NCBI RefSeq assembly: GCF_015265455.1
Contig: NZ_CP054492.1
Span: 2,604,001 to 2,668,000 of the forward strand
Length of the DNA stretch: 64,000 nt
Direction: 5' to 3'
From: Candidatus Sulfurimonas baltica
GTDB lineage: Bacteria > Campylobacterota > Campylobacteria > Campylobacterales > Sulfurimonadaceae
Shown: one piece after another, positions 7,780-15,468 of the stretch
Layout of the letters: every line of letters begins with the position of its first letter
How positions within the stretch are numbered: position 1 is the first letter of the stretch
Translations under genes and position numbers: made by a program
Notes under the pieces: model-generated
Told to the model about the DNA's origin: nothing
Seen by the model: the letters and a program-made list of their open reading frames with translations, nothing else
Database searches by the model: none

Positions 7780-8583
7780 CTATTGTAACAATCTCAACAC
7801 GTTTTGTTGAACAGCATTAGCTTGACTCATAGCGTATGAACCAGATTGAGCTAAAATATTGTGTTTTGCAAAGTTTGCACTCTCTGCAGCAAAGTCAACA
7901 TCTCTTAAGTTAGATTCAGCAGCAGCTACATTTACTTGAGTAACAGAAATATTTCTAACAACTGACTCAAGTGAGTTTTGATCCGCACCAACATTTGATC
8001 TAATTGTATCAAGTGCAGTGATACGAGCGTCCATTGCAGTGATAGTAGCTTGCGCTTGAGCAGCCGTTCCAACAAGTTGAGCACCTACTACTGTTGCATC
8101 CGCTATTGCAACATCTTTTGCATCAGCAGCTTTATGACCAATCTGTATATTAAGAGCTCCCGTACCAGTTAGTAGCGCTTTATCATTAAAAGTAGTACTA
8201 GTACGAATTTGATCAGACTCAACAATAAGCTCATTAACTTCCGCTTGGATAAATCCACGAGAAGTAGCATCTTGAGTATCATTTGATGCTTGAACAGCAA
8301 GAACACGAATTCTCTGAGCAATATTTGTCATCTCATTGATAGCACCATCTGCAGTTTGAAGCAAAGCAATACCATCATTTGAATTTCTGATAGCTTGACC
8401 AAGACCTTGAGACTGTGCCGAAAGTTTATTTGCGATAGCAAGACCTGAAGCATCATCAGCAGCTTTGTTGATTCTTAAACCTGAACTAAGCGCATTAAGA
8501 CTTTTATCAAGTCCAACATTATTCATCGAAGCGTTTCTGTGTGCGTTCATAGCACCTATGTTTGTGTTTATTCTAAATCCCAT
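7780..8583 (-). CDS. Flagellin, short (D0/D1 only), tandem copy 2
   Basis: A 267-residue flagellin identical or nearly identical to its neighbours over residues 1-140 and 190-267, with the same MGFRINTN start and VLRLLQ end; the variable block near residues 140-190 is its own ([22 protein letters not shown]...). Residues ~87-97 read AQRIRVLAVQ, which resembles the TLR5-recognised D1 motif of enterobacterial flagellins and not the changed version in Campylobacter or Helicobacter. It has a full sigma-28 promoter (8662-8688), a leader hairpin and the AAAAAGGATTTATT ribosome site. Confidence 0.95.
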   Translation of the reverse strand: MGFRINTNIGAMNAHRNASMNNVGLDKSLNALSSGLRINKAADDASGLAIANKLSAQSQGLGQAIRNSNDGIALLQTADGAINEMTNIAQRIRVLAVQASNDTQDATSRGFIQAEVNELIVESDQIRTSTTFNDKALLTGTGALNIQIGHKAADAKDVAIADATVVGAQLVGTAAQAQATITAMDARITALDTIRSNVGADQNSLESVVRNISVTQVNVAAAESNLRDVDFAAESANFAKHNILAQSGSYAMSQANAVQQNVLRLLQ

Positions 8584-8625
8584 AATAAATCCTTTTTGGG
8601 TAAGAGCCTTTCGCTCTAGTTGATT

Positions 8626-8641
8626 TCAGCATCCTTGCTGA
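8626..8641 (-). promoter_or_regulatory. GGA-loop hairpin in flagellin leader (possible CsrA site), copy 2
   Basis: Same 16-base hairpin as in the other two leaders, TCAGCAAGGATGCTGA on the minus strand, about 45 bases before the ATG. A second small hairpin (GAGCgaaaGGCTC) lies between it and the ribosome-binding site. Confidence 0.5.
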
Positions 8642-8661
8642 TTTTTTATCTTACACTCTAT

Positions 8662-8688
8662 ATATCGACAGTTAAAAAAATAACTTTA
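8662..8688 (-). promoter_or_regulatory. Sigma-28 (FliA) promoter of flagellin copy 2
   Basis: Minus strand TAAAGTTA, 11 bases, GTCGATAT; a close match to TAAAGTTT-N11-GCCGATAA. The predicted start site gives a leader of about 70 bases. Confidence 0.8.
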
Positions 8689-8697
8689 AACAAATGA

Positions 8698-8721
8698 TTG
8701 AGATTATTGTAATAATCTCAA
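8698..8721 (-). terminator. Inter-flagellin hairpin, second copy
   Basis: The same 11-bp inverted repeat TTGAGATTATT/AATAATCTCAA as at 7705-7728, 10 bases upstream of the -35 box of copy 2 and downstream of copy 1. The in-frame peptide is again ENVLRLLQ-stop. Confidence 0.5.
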
Positions 8722-8772
8722 CACGTTTTCTAAAGAAACGTGCTCACTACTTCGTAGCTCTAACGATTGTTA

Positions 8773-9585
8773 CTATTGTAACAATCTCAACACGTTTTGT
8801 TGAACAGCATTAGCTTGACTCATAGCGTATGAACCAGATTGAGCTAAAATATTGTGTTTTGCAAAGTTTGCACTCTCTGCAGCAAAGTCAACATCTCTTA
8901 AGTTAGATTCAGCAGCAGCTACATTTACTTGAGTAACAGAAATATTTCTAACAACTGACTCAAGTGAGTTTTGATCCGCACCAACATTTGATCTAATTGT
9001 ATCAAGTGCAGTGATACGAGCGTCCATCGCAGTAATAACACCTTGTGCACCAACAGTTGTTGAAACATTTTGAGCAGCAAGAACTACTGTATCAGCAATT
9101 GCAACATTTTTAGCATCAGCAGCCTTATGACCGATTTGTATATTAAGACCGCCTGCTACCTGACTACCGTCCAGAAGTGGCTTATCATTAAAAGTAGTAC
9201 TGGTACGAATCTGGTTAGACTCAACAATAAGCTCATTAACTTCCGCTTGAATAAATCCACGAGAAGTAGCATCCTGAGTATCATTTGATGATTGAACAGC
9301 AAGAACACGAATTCTCTGAGCAATATTTGTCATCTCATTGATAGCACCATCTGCAGTTTGAAGCAAAGCAATACCATCATTTGAATTTCTGATAGCTTGA
9401 CCAAGACCTTGAGACTGTGCCGAAAGTTTATTTGCGATAGCAAGACCTGAAGCATCATCAGCAGCTTTGTTGATTCTTAAACCTGAACTAAGCGCATTAA
9501 GACTTTTATCAAGTCCAACATTATTCATCGAAGCGTTTCTGTGTGCGTTCATAGCACCTATGTTTGTGTTTATTCTAAATCCCAT
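8773..9585 (-). CDS. Flagellin, short (D0/D1 only), tandem copy 1
   Basis: A 270-residue flagellin, first of the array in transcription order. It shares the D0/D1 termini with copies 2 and 3; its variable part (about 140-195) carries an extra Gly-containing loop ([15 protein letters not shown]). A strong sigma-28 match lies at 9665-9691 with correct 11-base spacing. The near-identity of the conserved parts across three genes points to recent duplication or continuing gene conversion. Confidence 0.95.
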   Translation of the reverse strand: MGFRINTNIGAMNAHRNASMNNVGLDKSLNALSSGLRINKAADDASGLAIANKLSAQSQGLGQAIRNSNDGIALLQTADGAINEMTNIAQRIRVLAVQSSNDTQDATSRGFIQAEVNELIVESNQIRTSTTFNDKPLLDGSQVAGGLNIQIGHKAADAKNVAIADTVVLAAQNVSTTVGAQGVITAMDARITALDTIRSNVGADQNSLESVVRNISVTQVNVAAAESNLRDVDFAAESANFAKHNILAQSGSYAMSQANAVQQNVLRLLQ

Positions 9586-9627
9586 AATAAATCCTTTTTG
9601 GGTAAGAGCCTTTCGCTCTAGTTGATT

Positions 9628-9643
9628 TCAGCATCCTTGCTGA
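9628..9643 (-). promoter_or_regulatory. GGA-loop hairpin in flagellin leader (possible CsrA site), copy 1
   Basis: TCAGCAAGGATGCTGA on the minus strand, identical to the hairpins in the other two leaders, with GGA in the loop and AAGGAUG context. Confidence 0.5.
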
Positions 9644-9664
9644 TTTTTCTATCTTACACTCTAC

Positions 9665-9691
9665 ATATCGACACTAAAAATAATAACTTTA
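9665..9691 (-). promoter_or_regulatory. Sigma-28 (FliA) promoter of flagellin copy 1
   Basis: Minus strand TAAAGTTA, 11 bases, GTCGATAT. The spacer differs from copy 2 while both boxes are identical, so the boxes appear to be under selection. Confidence 0.8.
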
Positions 9692-9786
9692 AGTAAATTT
9701 GTAAACTTTTTATCATTTTACTTATTTAATCTTTTTCGGGTACACTTTCGAAATTAAAACAACTATACTATATATAGGAAAACTAT

Positions 9787-12006
9787 TTGAACTTAATTAT
9801 CGTCGAATCACCAGCTAAGGCTAAAACTATCAAGAACTTCCTTGGCAAGGAGTATGAGGTTATCGCATCTAAAGGGCATATACGAGATTTGCCTAAGTCT
9901 CGCTTTGGAATAACTGTAGAAGAAGAGACTCAGCACCTTGTACCAGCATATAGTGTTGCAAAAGAGAACTCCGCCATTGTAAAAGAGATCAAAGAGCTTG
10001 CAAAAAAAGCTGATACAATATATATCGCGACCGATGAGGATCGCGAGGGTGAGGCTATTGGATGGCATATTGCTCATGCTATAAAAAAAGACCCAGAAGA
10101 GTTACCTCGTATCGTATTTCATGAGATTACAAAAACTGCAATAAACAATGCACTTGAAAATGCCCGCAAAATTGATATGGATATGGTAAATGCACAGCAA
10201 GCTCGTCGTATGCTTGACCGTGTTGTAGGCTATAAACTCTCTCCACTTCTTAGCTCAAAAATTCAAAAAGGGCTTTCAGGCGGTCGTGTTCAGTCTTCTA
10301 CTCTTAAGCTTGTAGTAGACAGAGAACGTGAAATAAATGCTTTTATACCTGTAGAGTTCTGGTCTATCGACACTATGTTTAAAAAAGATATTGAGGCAAC
10401 TCTTACATCTCATATGGGAGATAAACTTTCAAAACTTTCAATCTCTAACAAAGATGAAGCTGCAGTGATAACACAAAGTGTAAATAATGACTCATTTATA
10501 ATCTCTAAAATAGAGACTAAAGAGAGAAAAAGTTCTACTCCACCGCCATTTATGACCTCAACTCTACAACAAACTGCTTCAAGCAAATTGGGATTTACCC
10601 CTAAAAAGACTATGATGGTAGCACAGGCGCTTTACGAGGGTGTAAAAACACCGAGCGGGACTTCTGGTGTTATTACCTATATGAGAACAGATTCACTAAA
10701 CCTCGCAGCGGAAGCTGTAGATGCTGTTCGTGGTGTTATTGAGAGCAGATTTGGGGAGAAATACCTACCTAAAGAGGCAAAAGTTTATAATAAAAAATCT
10801 AAAGGTGCGCAAGAGGCTCACGAAGCTATCCGTCCTACTATGCTTGATTTTACTCCTGAAGTTGCACAAAAATTTCTTAAAGCTGATGAGATTAAACTCT
10901 ATCGTCTAATATATGAAAGATTTATGGCTTGCCAGATGAATGATGCGATATTTGAACAACAGAGTATTATATTTACTGGTGAGAACAACGAGTATAGAGC
11001 AAGTGGCAGAAAACTTATTTTTGATGGTTTTTATGCACTAACAGGGGCGGAAGACAAAGATAAGCTTTTACCGACTTTGACAGAGGGTAGCAAAGCAGAG
11101 ATTCAGAGTGTTAAACAAGAGCAACACTTTACTGAACCGCCGGCTAGATACTCTGAGGCTGCACTGATTAAAAAACTTGAAAGCGAAGGGGTTGGACGTC
11201 CATCTACTTATGCTCCAACAATTGCAACACTAAGCGGTCGTACTTACGTGACTATTGAGAAAAAACAGATTATTCCAACTGAGATTGCATTTACTGTAAC
11301 TGATATGCTGGAAAAAAACTTTGCTAACATTGTAGATATCTCTTTTACAGCCAATATGGAAGAAAAACTTGATGAAGTAGCAGAAGGAAATAGTGACTGG
11401 CAAGAACTTTTAAGTGAATTTTATTTCCCTTTTATAGAGCAGATTAACGAAGGTAAAGAGAAAATTGTTTCACTAAAATTGGCTAAACCACTTGGTAGAG
11501 CTTGCCCTAAATGTGGGGAAGAGTTGCTTCTTCGTTCTGGCAGATTTGGAAACTTTGTTGCATGCAGCGGCTTTCCTACATGTAAATATACGGAACAAGT
11601 TGATGAAGATGGAAATAAAGTAGAAGTAGTAGTTGAGACAAGCGGCGTGATATGTGATAAGTGTGGGAAAGATATGATAGTTAAAAATGGCAGAAACGGT
11701 CAATTTTTAGCTTGTAGCGATTACCCAGATTGTAAAAACACTAAGAGCATTAATGTTGAAGAGAAAACATCTGAGACACCTTGTCCAGACTGTGGTGGGA
11801 CGATAAGCCTTAAGAATTCTCGTCGTGGTCCTTTTTGGGGGTGTGAAAACTATCCTGATTGTAAGTTTATTTCAAAATTTGAACCGACAAAAATCAAGTG
11901 TCAAGAGAAAGACTGTAATGGTCTACTAGCTGAAAGAACTTTTAGAAAAAAAGAAATTTATGAGTGTGTAAAATGTAAAGCTAAAACACCGAGGGAAGAG
12001 AACTAG
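9787..12006 (+). CDS. topA: DNA topoisomerase I
   Basis: A 739-residue type IA topoisomerase that relaxes negative supercoils. The TOPRIM domain is at the N terminus (MNLIIVESPAKAKTIKNFLG; DEDREGEAIGWH near 82), the active-site Tyr is in ITYMRTDS near residue 300, and EGVGRPSTYAPTIATL follows. The C terminus has four Cys4 zinc ribbons (CPKCGEELLL, CDKCGKDMIV, CPDCGGTISL, CQEKDCNGLL). The start is TTG at 9787 with AGGAAAAC upstream; no ATG fits the conserved start. Confidence 0.97.
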   Translation: MNLIIVESPAKAKTIKNFLGKEYEVIASKGHIRDLPKSRFGITVEEETQHLVPAYSVAKENSAIVKEIKELAKKADTIYIATDEDREGEAIGWHIAHAIKKDPEELPRIVFHEITKTAINNALENARKIDMDMVNAQQARRMLDRVVGYKLSPLLSSKIQKGLSGGRVQSSTLKLVVDREREINAFIPVEFWSIDTMFKKDIEATLTSHMGDKLSKLSISNKDEAAVITQSVNNDSFIISKIETKERKSSTPPPFMTSTLQQTASSKLGFTPKKTMMVAQALYEGVKTPSGTSGVITYMRTDSLNLAAEAVDAVRGVIESRFGEKYLPKEAKVYNKKSKGAQEAHEAIRPTMLDFTPEVAQKFLKADEIKLYRLIYERFMACQMNDAIFEQQSIIFTGENNEYRASGRKLIFDGFYALTGAEDKDKLLPTLTEGSKAEIQSVKQEQHFTEPPARYSEAALIKKLESEGVGRPSTYAPTIATLSGRTYVTIEKKQIIPTEIAFTVTDMLEKNFANIVDISFTANMEEKLDEVAEGNSDWQELLSEFYFPFIEQINEGKEKIVSLKLAKPLGRACPKCGEELLLRSGRFGNFVACSGFPTCKYTEQVDEDGNKVEVVVETSGVICDKCGKDMIVKNGRNGQFLACSDYPDCKNTKSINVEEKTSETPCPDCGGTISLKNSRRGPFWGCENYPDCKFISKFEPTKIKCQEKDCNGLLAERTFRKKEIYECVKCKAKTPREEN

Positions 12007-12012
12007 AACAAC

Positions 12013-12537
12013 ATGAAGATAGGAATTATTTCAGACACTCACTCTAAGGTTAAAAAAGCCAAGAAGGCTCTTGATACCTTAGTGAGGGACGGTGCTGAAT
12101 TTATAGTTCACGCAGGTGATATAGTAGAGCTTGAAACACTTGAGCTTCTTCGCGATTGCGGTCTGAAATATGTAGCGGTATATGGAAATAATGATGCACA
12201 TTTAGCAGAGTACCATAGTGAATTCAACCTCGTTCAAGAGCCTTATTTTTTTAAAATTGCACAGACAAAGTTTAAACTAATGCATCTCCCTTTTTACATG
12301 TCACCAGATGCTGATGTTGTAATATTCGGCCATACACATACATTTGACAGCGATTTTAAAGGAAACACTCTATTTTTAAACTCTGGTGAAGTGTGTGCGA
12401 GAAGCAAACCTCTCTCTGAATGGGCAATGCTTGAAGTGAAGAAAAGTGAATTTTTGGTCACCCATTACACAAAAGCCAACAGTAGCGATAATATTAATCA
12501 AAAACATTTTAAATATAAACGGGAACACAATGAATAA
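12013..12537 (+). CDS. YfcE/MJ0936-type metallophosphodiesterase
   Basis: A 174-residue calcineurin-like phosphoesterase. The metal-binding motifs are in order: SDTHS near residue 7, GDIVE near 36, GNND near 58 and GHTHT near 110. The family hydrolyses phosphodiesters with Mn-type metals; the physiological substrate is unknown. It lies 6 bases after topA and overlaps bioB by 8 bases, so the three may be co-transcribed. Confidence 0.88.
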   Translation: MKIGIISDTHSKVKKAKKALDTLVRDGAEFIVHAGDIVELETLELLRDCGLKYVAVYGNNDAHLAEYHSEFNLVQEPYFFKIAQTKFKLMHLPFYMSPDADVVIFGHTHTFDSDFKGNTLFLNSGEVCARSKPLSEWAMLEVKKSEFLVTHYTKANSSDNINQKHFKYKREHNE

Positions 12538-13375
12538 AGAGATATTTTTATGCTCTATTTGTAATATAAATAGCGGTACATGTAACGAAGATTGCAAATT
12601 TTGCTCTCAAAGCGTACGATACAAAGCAGATATACAAAGATACAAACAAAAAAATATAGAAGATATTTTAAAAGAGGCTAAAATTGCAAGAGACGGGGGA
12701 GCATTGGGTTTTTGTTTAGTTACTGCCGATAAGGGTCTAAATAAAAAAACTCTTGATTTTGTATGCTCTATTGCCAAAGTCTTAACTAAAGAAGTTCCCC
12801 AGCTAAGACTAATTGCATGTAACGGCACAGCAAGCGTAGAGCAACTTTTAACCCTTAAAGCATCCGGCATTAAGGCATATAACCATAACCTTGAAACATC
12901 AAAAGCGTTTTATCCACAAATTTGTACAACACACTCATGGGATGAGAGATACTCTACATGTAAGAATGTAAACGAGGCTGGATTAGTACTTATAACTGGT
13001 GGAATTTTTGGTCTTGGTGAAACACAAGAAGATAGAGTATCAATGCTAGAATCACTTAATTCTCTAAATCCAACTTCTGTCCCTATAAACTTTTACCACC
13101 ATAATGAAGCATTAGAGCTTCAACCAAACTCTCTAACTACAGACGAAGCACTCAATCTTATAAAGCTAACACGCGAGACAATTCCAAATGCACAGCGAAT
13201 CATGGTTGCAGGTGGCAGAGAAATTATGTTTGGTGAGAGGCAAGAGGAGATTTTTAACTACGGTGCAAACTCAATTGTAATAGGAAACTATCTTACAACA
13301 AACGGAAGAGTTATAAGTAAAGACTTAGATATGCTAGAATACCTTAGTTTAAAAGTTGCAAAATTAGTAAAATAG
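12530..13375 (+). CDS. bioB: Biotin synthase
   Basis: A 281-residue radical SAM enzyme that inserts sulfur into dethiobiotin. The [4Fe-4S]/SAM motif is C18xxxC22xxC25 (TCNEDCKFCSQS); further BioB signatures are CLVTA near 62, YNHNLETSKAF, TGGIFGLGET and RIMVAGGRE. It is the compact form seen in Helicobacter and Campylobacter. The ATG at 12530 is chosen because the longer ORF start lies inside the phosphoesterase gene and adds unrelated residues. Confidence 0.95.
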   Translation: MNKEIFLCSICNINSGTCNEDCKFCSQSVRYKADIQRYKQKNIEDILKEAKIARDGGALGFCLVTADKGLNKKTLDFVCSIAKVLTKEVPQLRLIACNGTASVEQLLTLKASGIKAYNHNLETSKAFYPQICTTHSWDERYSTCKNVNEAGLVLITGGIFGLGETQEDRVSMLESLNSLNPTSVPINFYHHNEALELQPNSLTTDEALNLIKLTRETIPNAQRIMVAGGREIMFGERQEEIFNYGANSIVIGNYLTTNGRVISKDLDMLEYLSLKVAKLVK

Positions 13376-13390
13376 ATACGGAGAACATTT

Positions 13391-14545
13391 ATGTCTGATA
13401 ACGTTGTGTTAATAGTAACTATTTCGCTTATTATTATATTCTCACCATTCTTTGCCAAACTTCTAAAACTTCCTACCACACCGATAGAGATAATTTTAGG
13501 TTCCATTTTTGGATATGTTGGTTTTTTACATAATGAGCATCTTTTTGAGATAGTTGCAGAGCTTGGATTTTTATATCTGATGTTTATAGCCGGGACAGAG
13601 ATTAACTTAAAGAATACTCTAAAAACCCCTTCTAACATAATGAAAAAGGTTACTATTTACCTTATTCTTTTATATACTTTTTCCATATCTCTATCTCTGT
13701 ACCTTGATTTAGGAAAAATATTTATGGTACTTTTACCGCTAATATCAGTTGGTTTGGTTGCTACACTTTCAAAGGAGTACGGAAAAACACCTTGGCTTAC
13801 TCTATCTATGACAGCAGGAGGAATAGGAGAGGTGGTAAGTATCGGTCTTTTAACCCTCACTTCTGCTGCGCTGCAGTCCGGATTTGGATTGGGACTTATT
13901 AAAACAATTTTTGCTCTTTTAGTATTTCTACTTTTTATGTTCTTACTATTTAGAGCGATGGAACTACTTTTTTGGTGGTTTCCTGAAGTATCAACATCTT
14001 TAATGCCACATATCGACAACAAAGAACAAGATATAAGACTCTCGATGGGGATATTCTTTCTTCTTGTGGGTGCCATGCTATATTTAAAACTTGAGCTTGC
14101 CTTTGGAGCATTTTTGGCTGGAATATTTATTCCAACATTCTTTGAGCACAAACATGAACTACCCGAGAAGTTGGCCTCATACGGGTTTGGATTTTTAATT
14201 CCTATATTTTTTATCCATATTGGAAGTTCTTTTCATCTTGATGCATTAGTGATTGAAGGTCTGATTTCAAAAGCTGCAATCATAGCTTTTGCCATGATTG
14301 TTATGAGAGTGGTAGCTTCTCTTGTCTTTATAAAAGAGTTAAAGCTTGCTGATTCTATACTTATGGGTCTGTCACACTCTATGCCTCTTACTCTTCTTAT
14401 TGCAATGGCAACCCTAGCGTATAATGCAAACAGTATAGATGAACTTCACTACTATGCTTTTATTTTAGCTTCTCTTTTTCAGGTAATTGCTGTTATGATT
14501 GTTATTAAACTTATCAATAACTATAAGCTTGCGAAGGGGTTATGA
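13391..14545 (+). CDS. Kef/CPA2-type cation:proton antiporter
   Basis: A 384-residue membrane protein with about 11-12 hydrophobic segments, of the monovalent cation:proton antiporter-2 type. The N-terminal block (LLKLPTTPIEIILGSIFGYVG) and ELGFLYLMFIAGTEI are typical of this fold, as is ELAFGAFLAGIFIPTF later. There is no C-terminal RCK/TrkA domain, so it is a membrane-only version. It starts 16 bases after bioB and its stop overlaps the next start codon (ATGATG). Confidence 0.85.
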   Translation: MSDNVVLIVTISLIIIFSPFFAKLLKLPTTPIEIILGSIFGYVGFLHNEHLFEIVAELGFLYLMFIAGTEINLKNTLKTPSNIMKKVTIYLILLYTFSISLSLYLDLGKIFMVLLPLISVGLVATLSKEYGKTPWLTLSMTAGGIGEVVSIGLLTLTSAALQSGFGLGLIKTIFALLVFLLFMFLLFRAMELLFWWFPEVSTSLMPHIDNKEQDIRLSMGIFFLLVGAMLYLKLELAFGAFLAGIFIPTFFEHKHELPEKLASYGFGFLIPIFFIHIGSSFHLDALVIEGLISKAAIIAFAMIVMRVVASLVFIKELKLADSILMGLSHSMPLTLLIAMATLAYNANSIDELHYYAFILASLFQVIAVMIVIKLINNYKLAKGL

Positions 14546-14925
14546 TGCCACGTTCTGTTTTACTGCAACTTGCTCGTGACTCAATACAAGAAGTGCTAGA
14601 GGCAAAAAGAACGATAAACAAGGCAGCTCTTTTACGTAAACATCCTCTTTTAAATCAGATGATTGCTACCACAGTAAATATTTACATTGACAATAAACTT
14701 AGAGGAAGCTCAAAAACAAAAATCCCATCTTTTACACTTCTTGAGGATATAATAAGAAATGCAAAAATATCAGCATTTGAAGATAAGAGTTTCACCCCTA
14801 TTTCAACTTCTGAGTATTTAAGCTGTGAGATAGAGATACTCATTACAACTCCCGATGGAGTTATAAGCGAAAAAGACCCATCAATTCTTAAAACAACTTC
14901 TTATTCGCTTGGAAAAGATATTTAA
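14542..14925 (+). CDS. AMMECR1-like domain protein lacking the conserved Cys
   Basis: A 127-residue protein that reads like a reduced AMMECR1 domain: LLQLARDSIQE at the start, VNIYIDNKLRGSS in place of the usual V.L...G.LRGCIG, LLEDIIRNAKISAFEDKSFTPIS (NA..AAF.D.RF.PL) and CEIEILITTPDGV. The normally invariant Cys after LRG is replaced by Ser and the protein ends soon after the EIEIL strand, whereas full domains are near 180-200 residues. Function unknown. Translationally coupled to the antiporter. Confidence 0.65.
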   Translation: MMPRSVLLQLARDSIQEVLEAKRTINKAALLRKHPLLNQMIATTVNIYIDNKLRGSSKTKIPSFTLLEDIIRNAKISAFEDKSFTPISTSEYLSCEIEILITTPDGVISEKDPSILKTTSYSLGKDI

Positions 14926-14934
14926 TTATCATAG

Positions 14935-15459
14935 TTAAAATGAGGCTTTTATTGCAAGGTCAACCTGATCTCTGACACACATGAAGACCATGCACGGCAT
15001 CTCAATACCAAAGTCGCTAACAAGTATCATTGTAGAAGCGTTTATAACCAAACTGCCATTTTCAACTTTTATATCTGCATTTGCACTTAGAGGTCTCTCT
15101 TGTCCGTGAAAACTCATTGTTCCATTTATAGTATAAGAGTCTTTTGCCTCTTTTTTTGTTATATCTAAAATAGTATAGGTTGCATCTTTAAACTTATCGG
15201 CTTCAACCTCTTTATACATACTCTCATCTCTGTCTGTTTTGTTGCTGATAAAACCAATCATATCAACCCAAAACTTTCCTTTTATGGTAGTAATATCATT
15301 GTTTTGTATGCTTAACTCAGCCTTCAAAGAGTTGTTCGTTGGATTAATTTCACTATCCATCATCATCTCTGTATGTGCAACAACCGAACCATCTTTTAGT
15401 TTTAAATCCATTGCGAGAAGAGGAAGACTTAGAAGTAGAACTATTAGTAAATTTTTCAT
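14935..15459 (-). CDS. YceI-family periplasmic protein
   Basis: A 174-residue secreted protein: signal peptide MKNLLIVLLLSLPLLAM, then a YceI-type lipocalin fold with KGKFWVDM, FKDATYTILDI, YTINGTMSFHGQERPLSA and FGIEMPCMVF. YceI proteins bind isoprenoid or other long lipid ligands. It is the last gene of the operon, 9 bases after the polytopic membrane protein, and converges on the AMMECR1-like gene. Confidence 0.82.
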   Translation of the reverse strand: MKNLLIVLLLSLPLLAMDLKLKDGSVVAHTEMMMDSEINPTNNSLKAELSIQNNDITTIKGKFWVDMIGFISNKTDRDESMYKEVEADKFKDATYTILDITKKEAKDSYTINGTMSFHGQERPLSANADIKVENGSLVINASTMILVSDFGIEMPCMVFMCVRDQVDLAIKASF

Positions 15460-15468
15460 TGTAAATCC

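Noticed and set aside
7676-8790. Repeated intergenic blocks as an insertion sequence or integron
   Set aside because: The repeats coincide with flagellin units; no transposase, integrase or attachment site is present.
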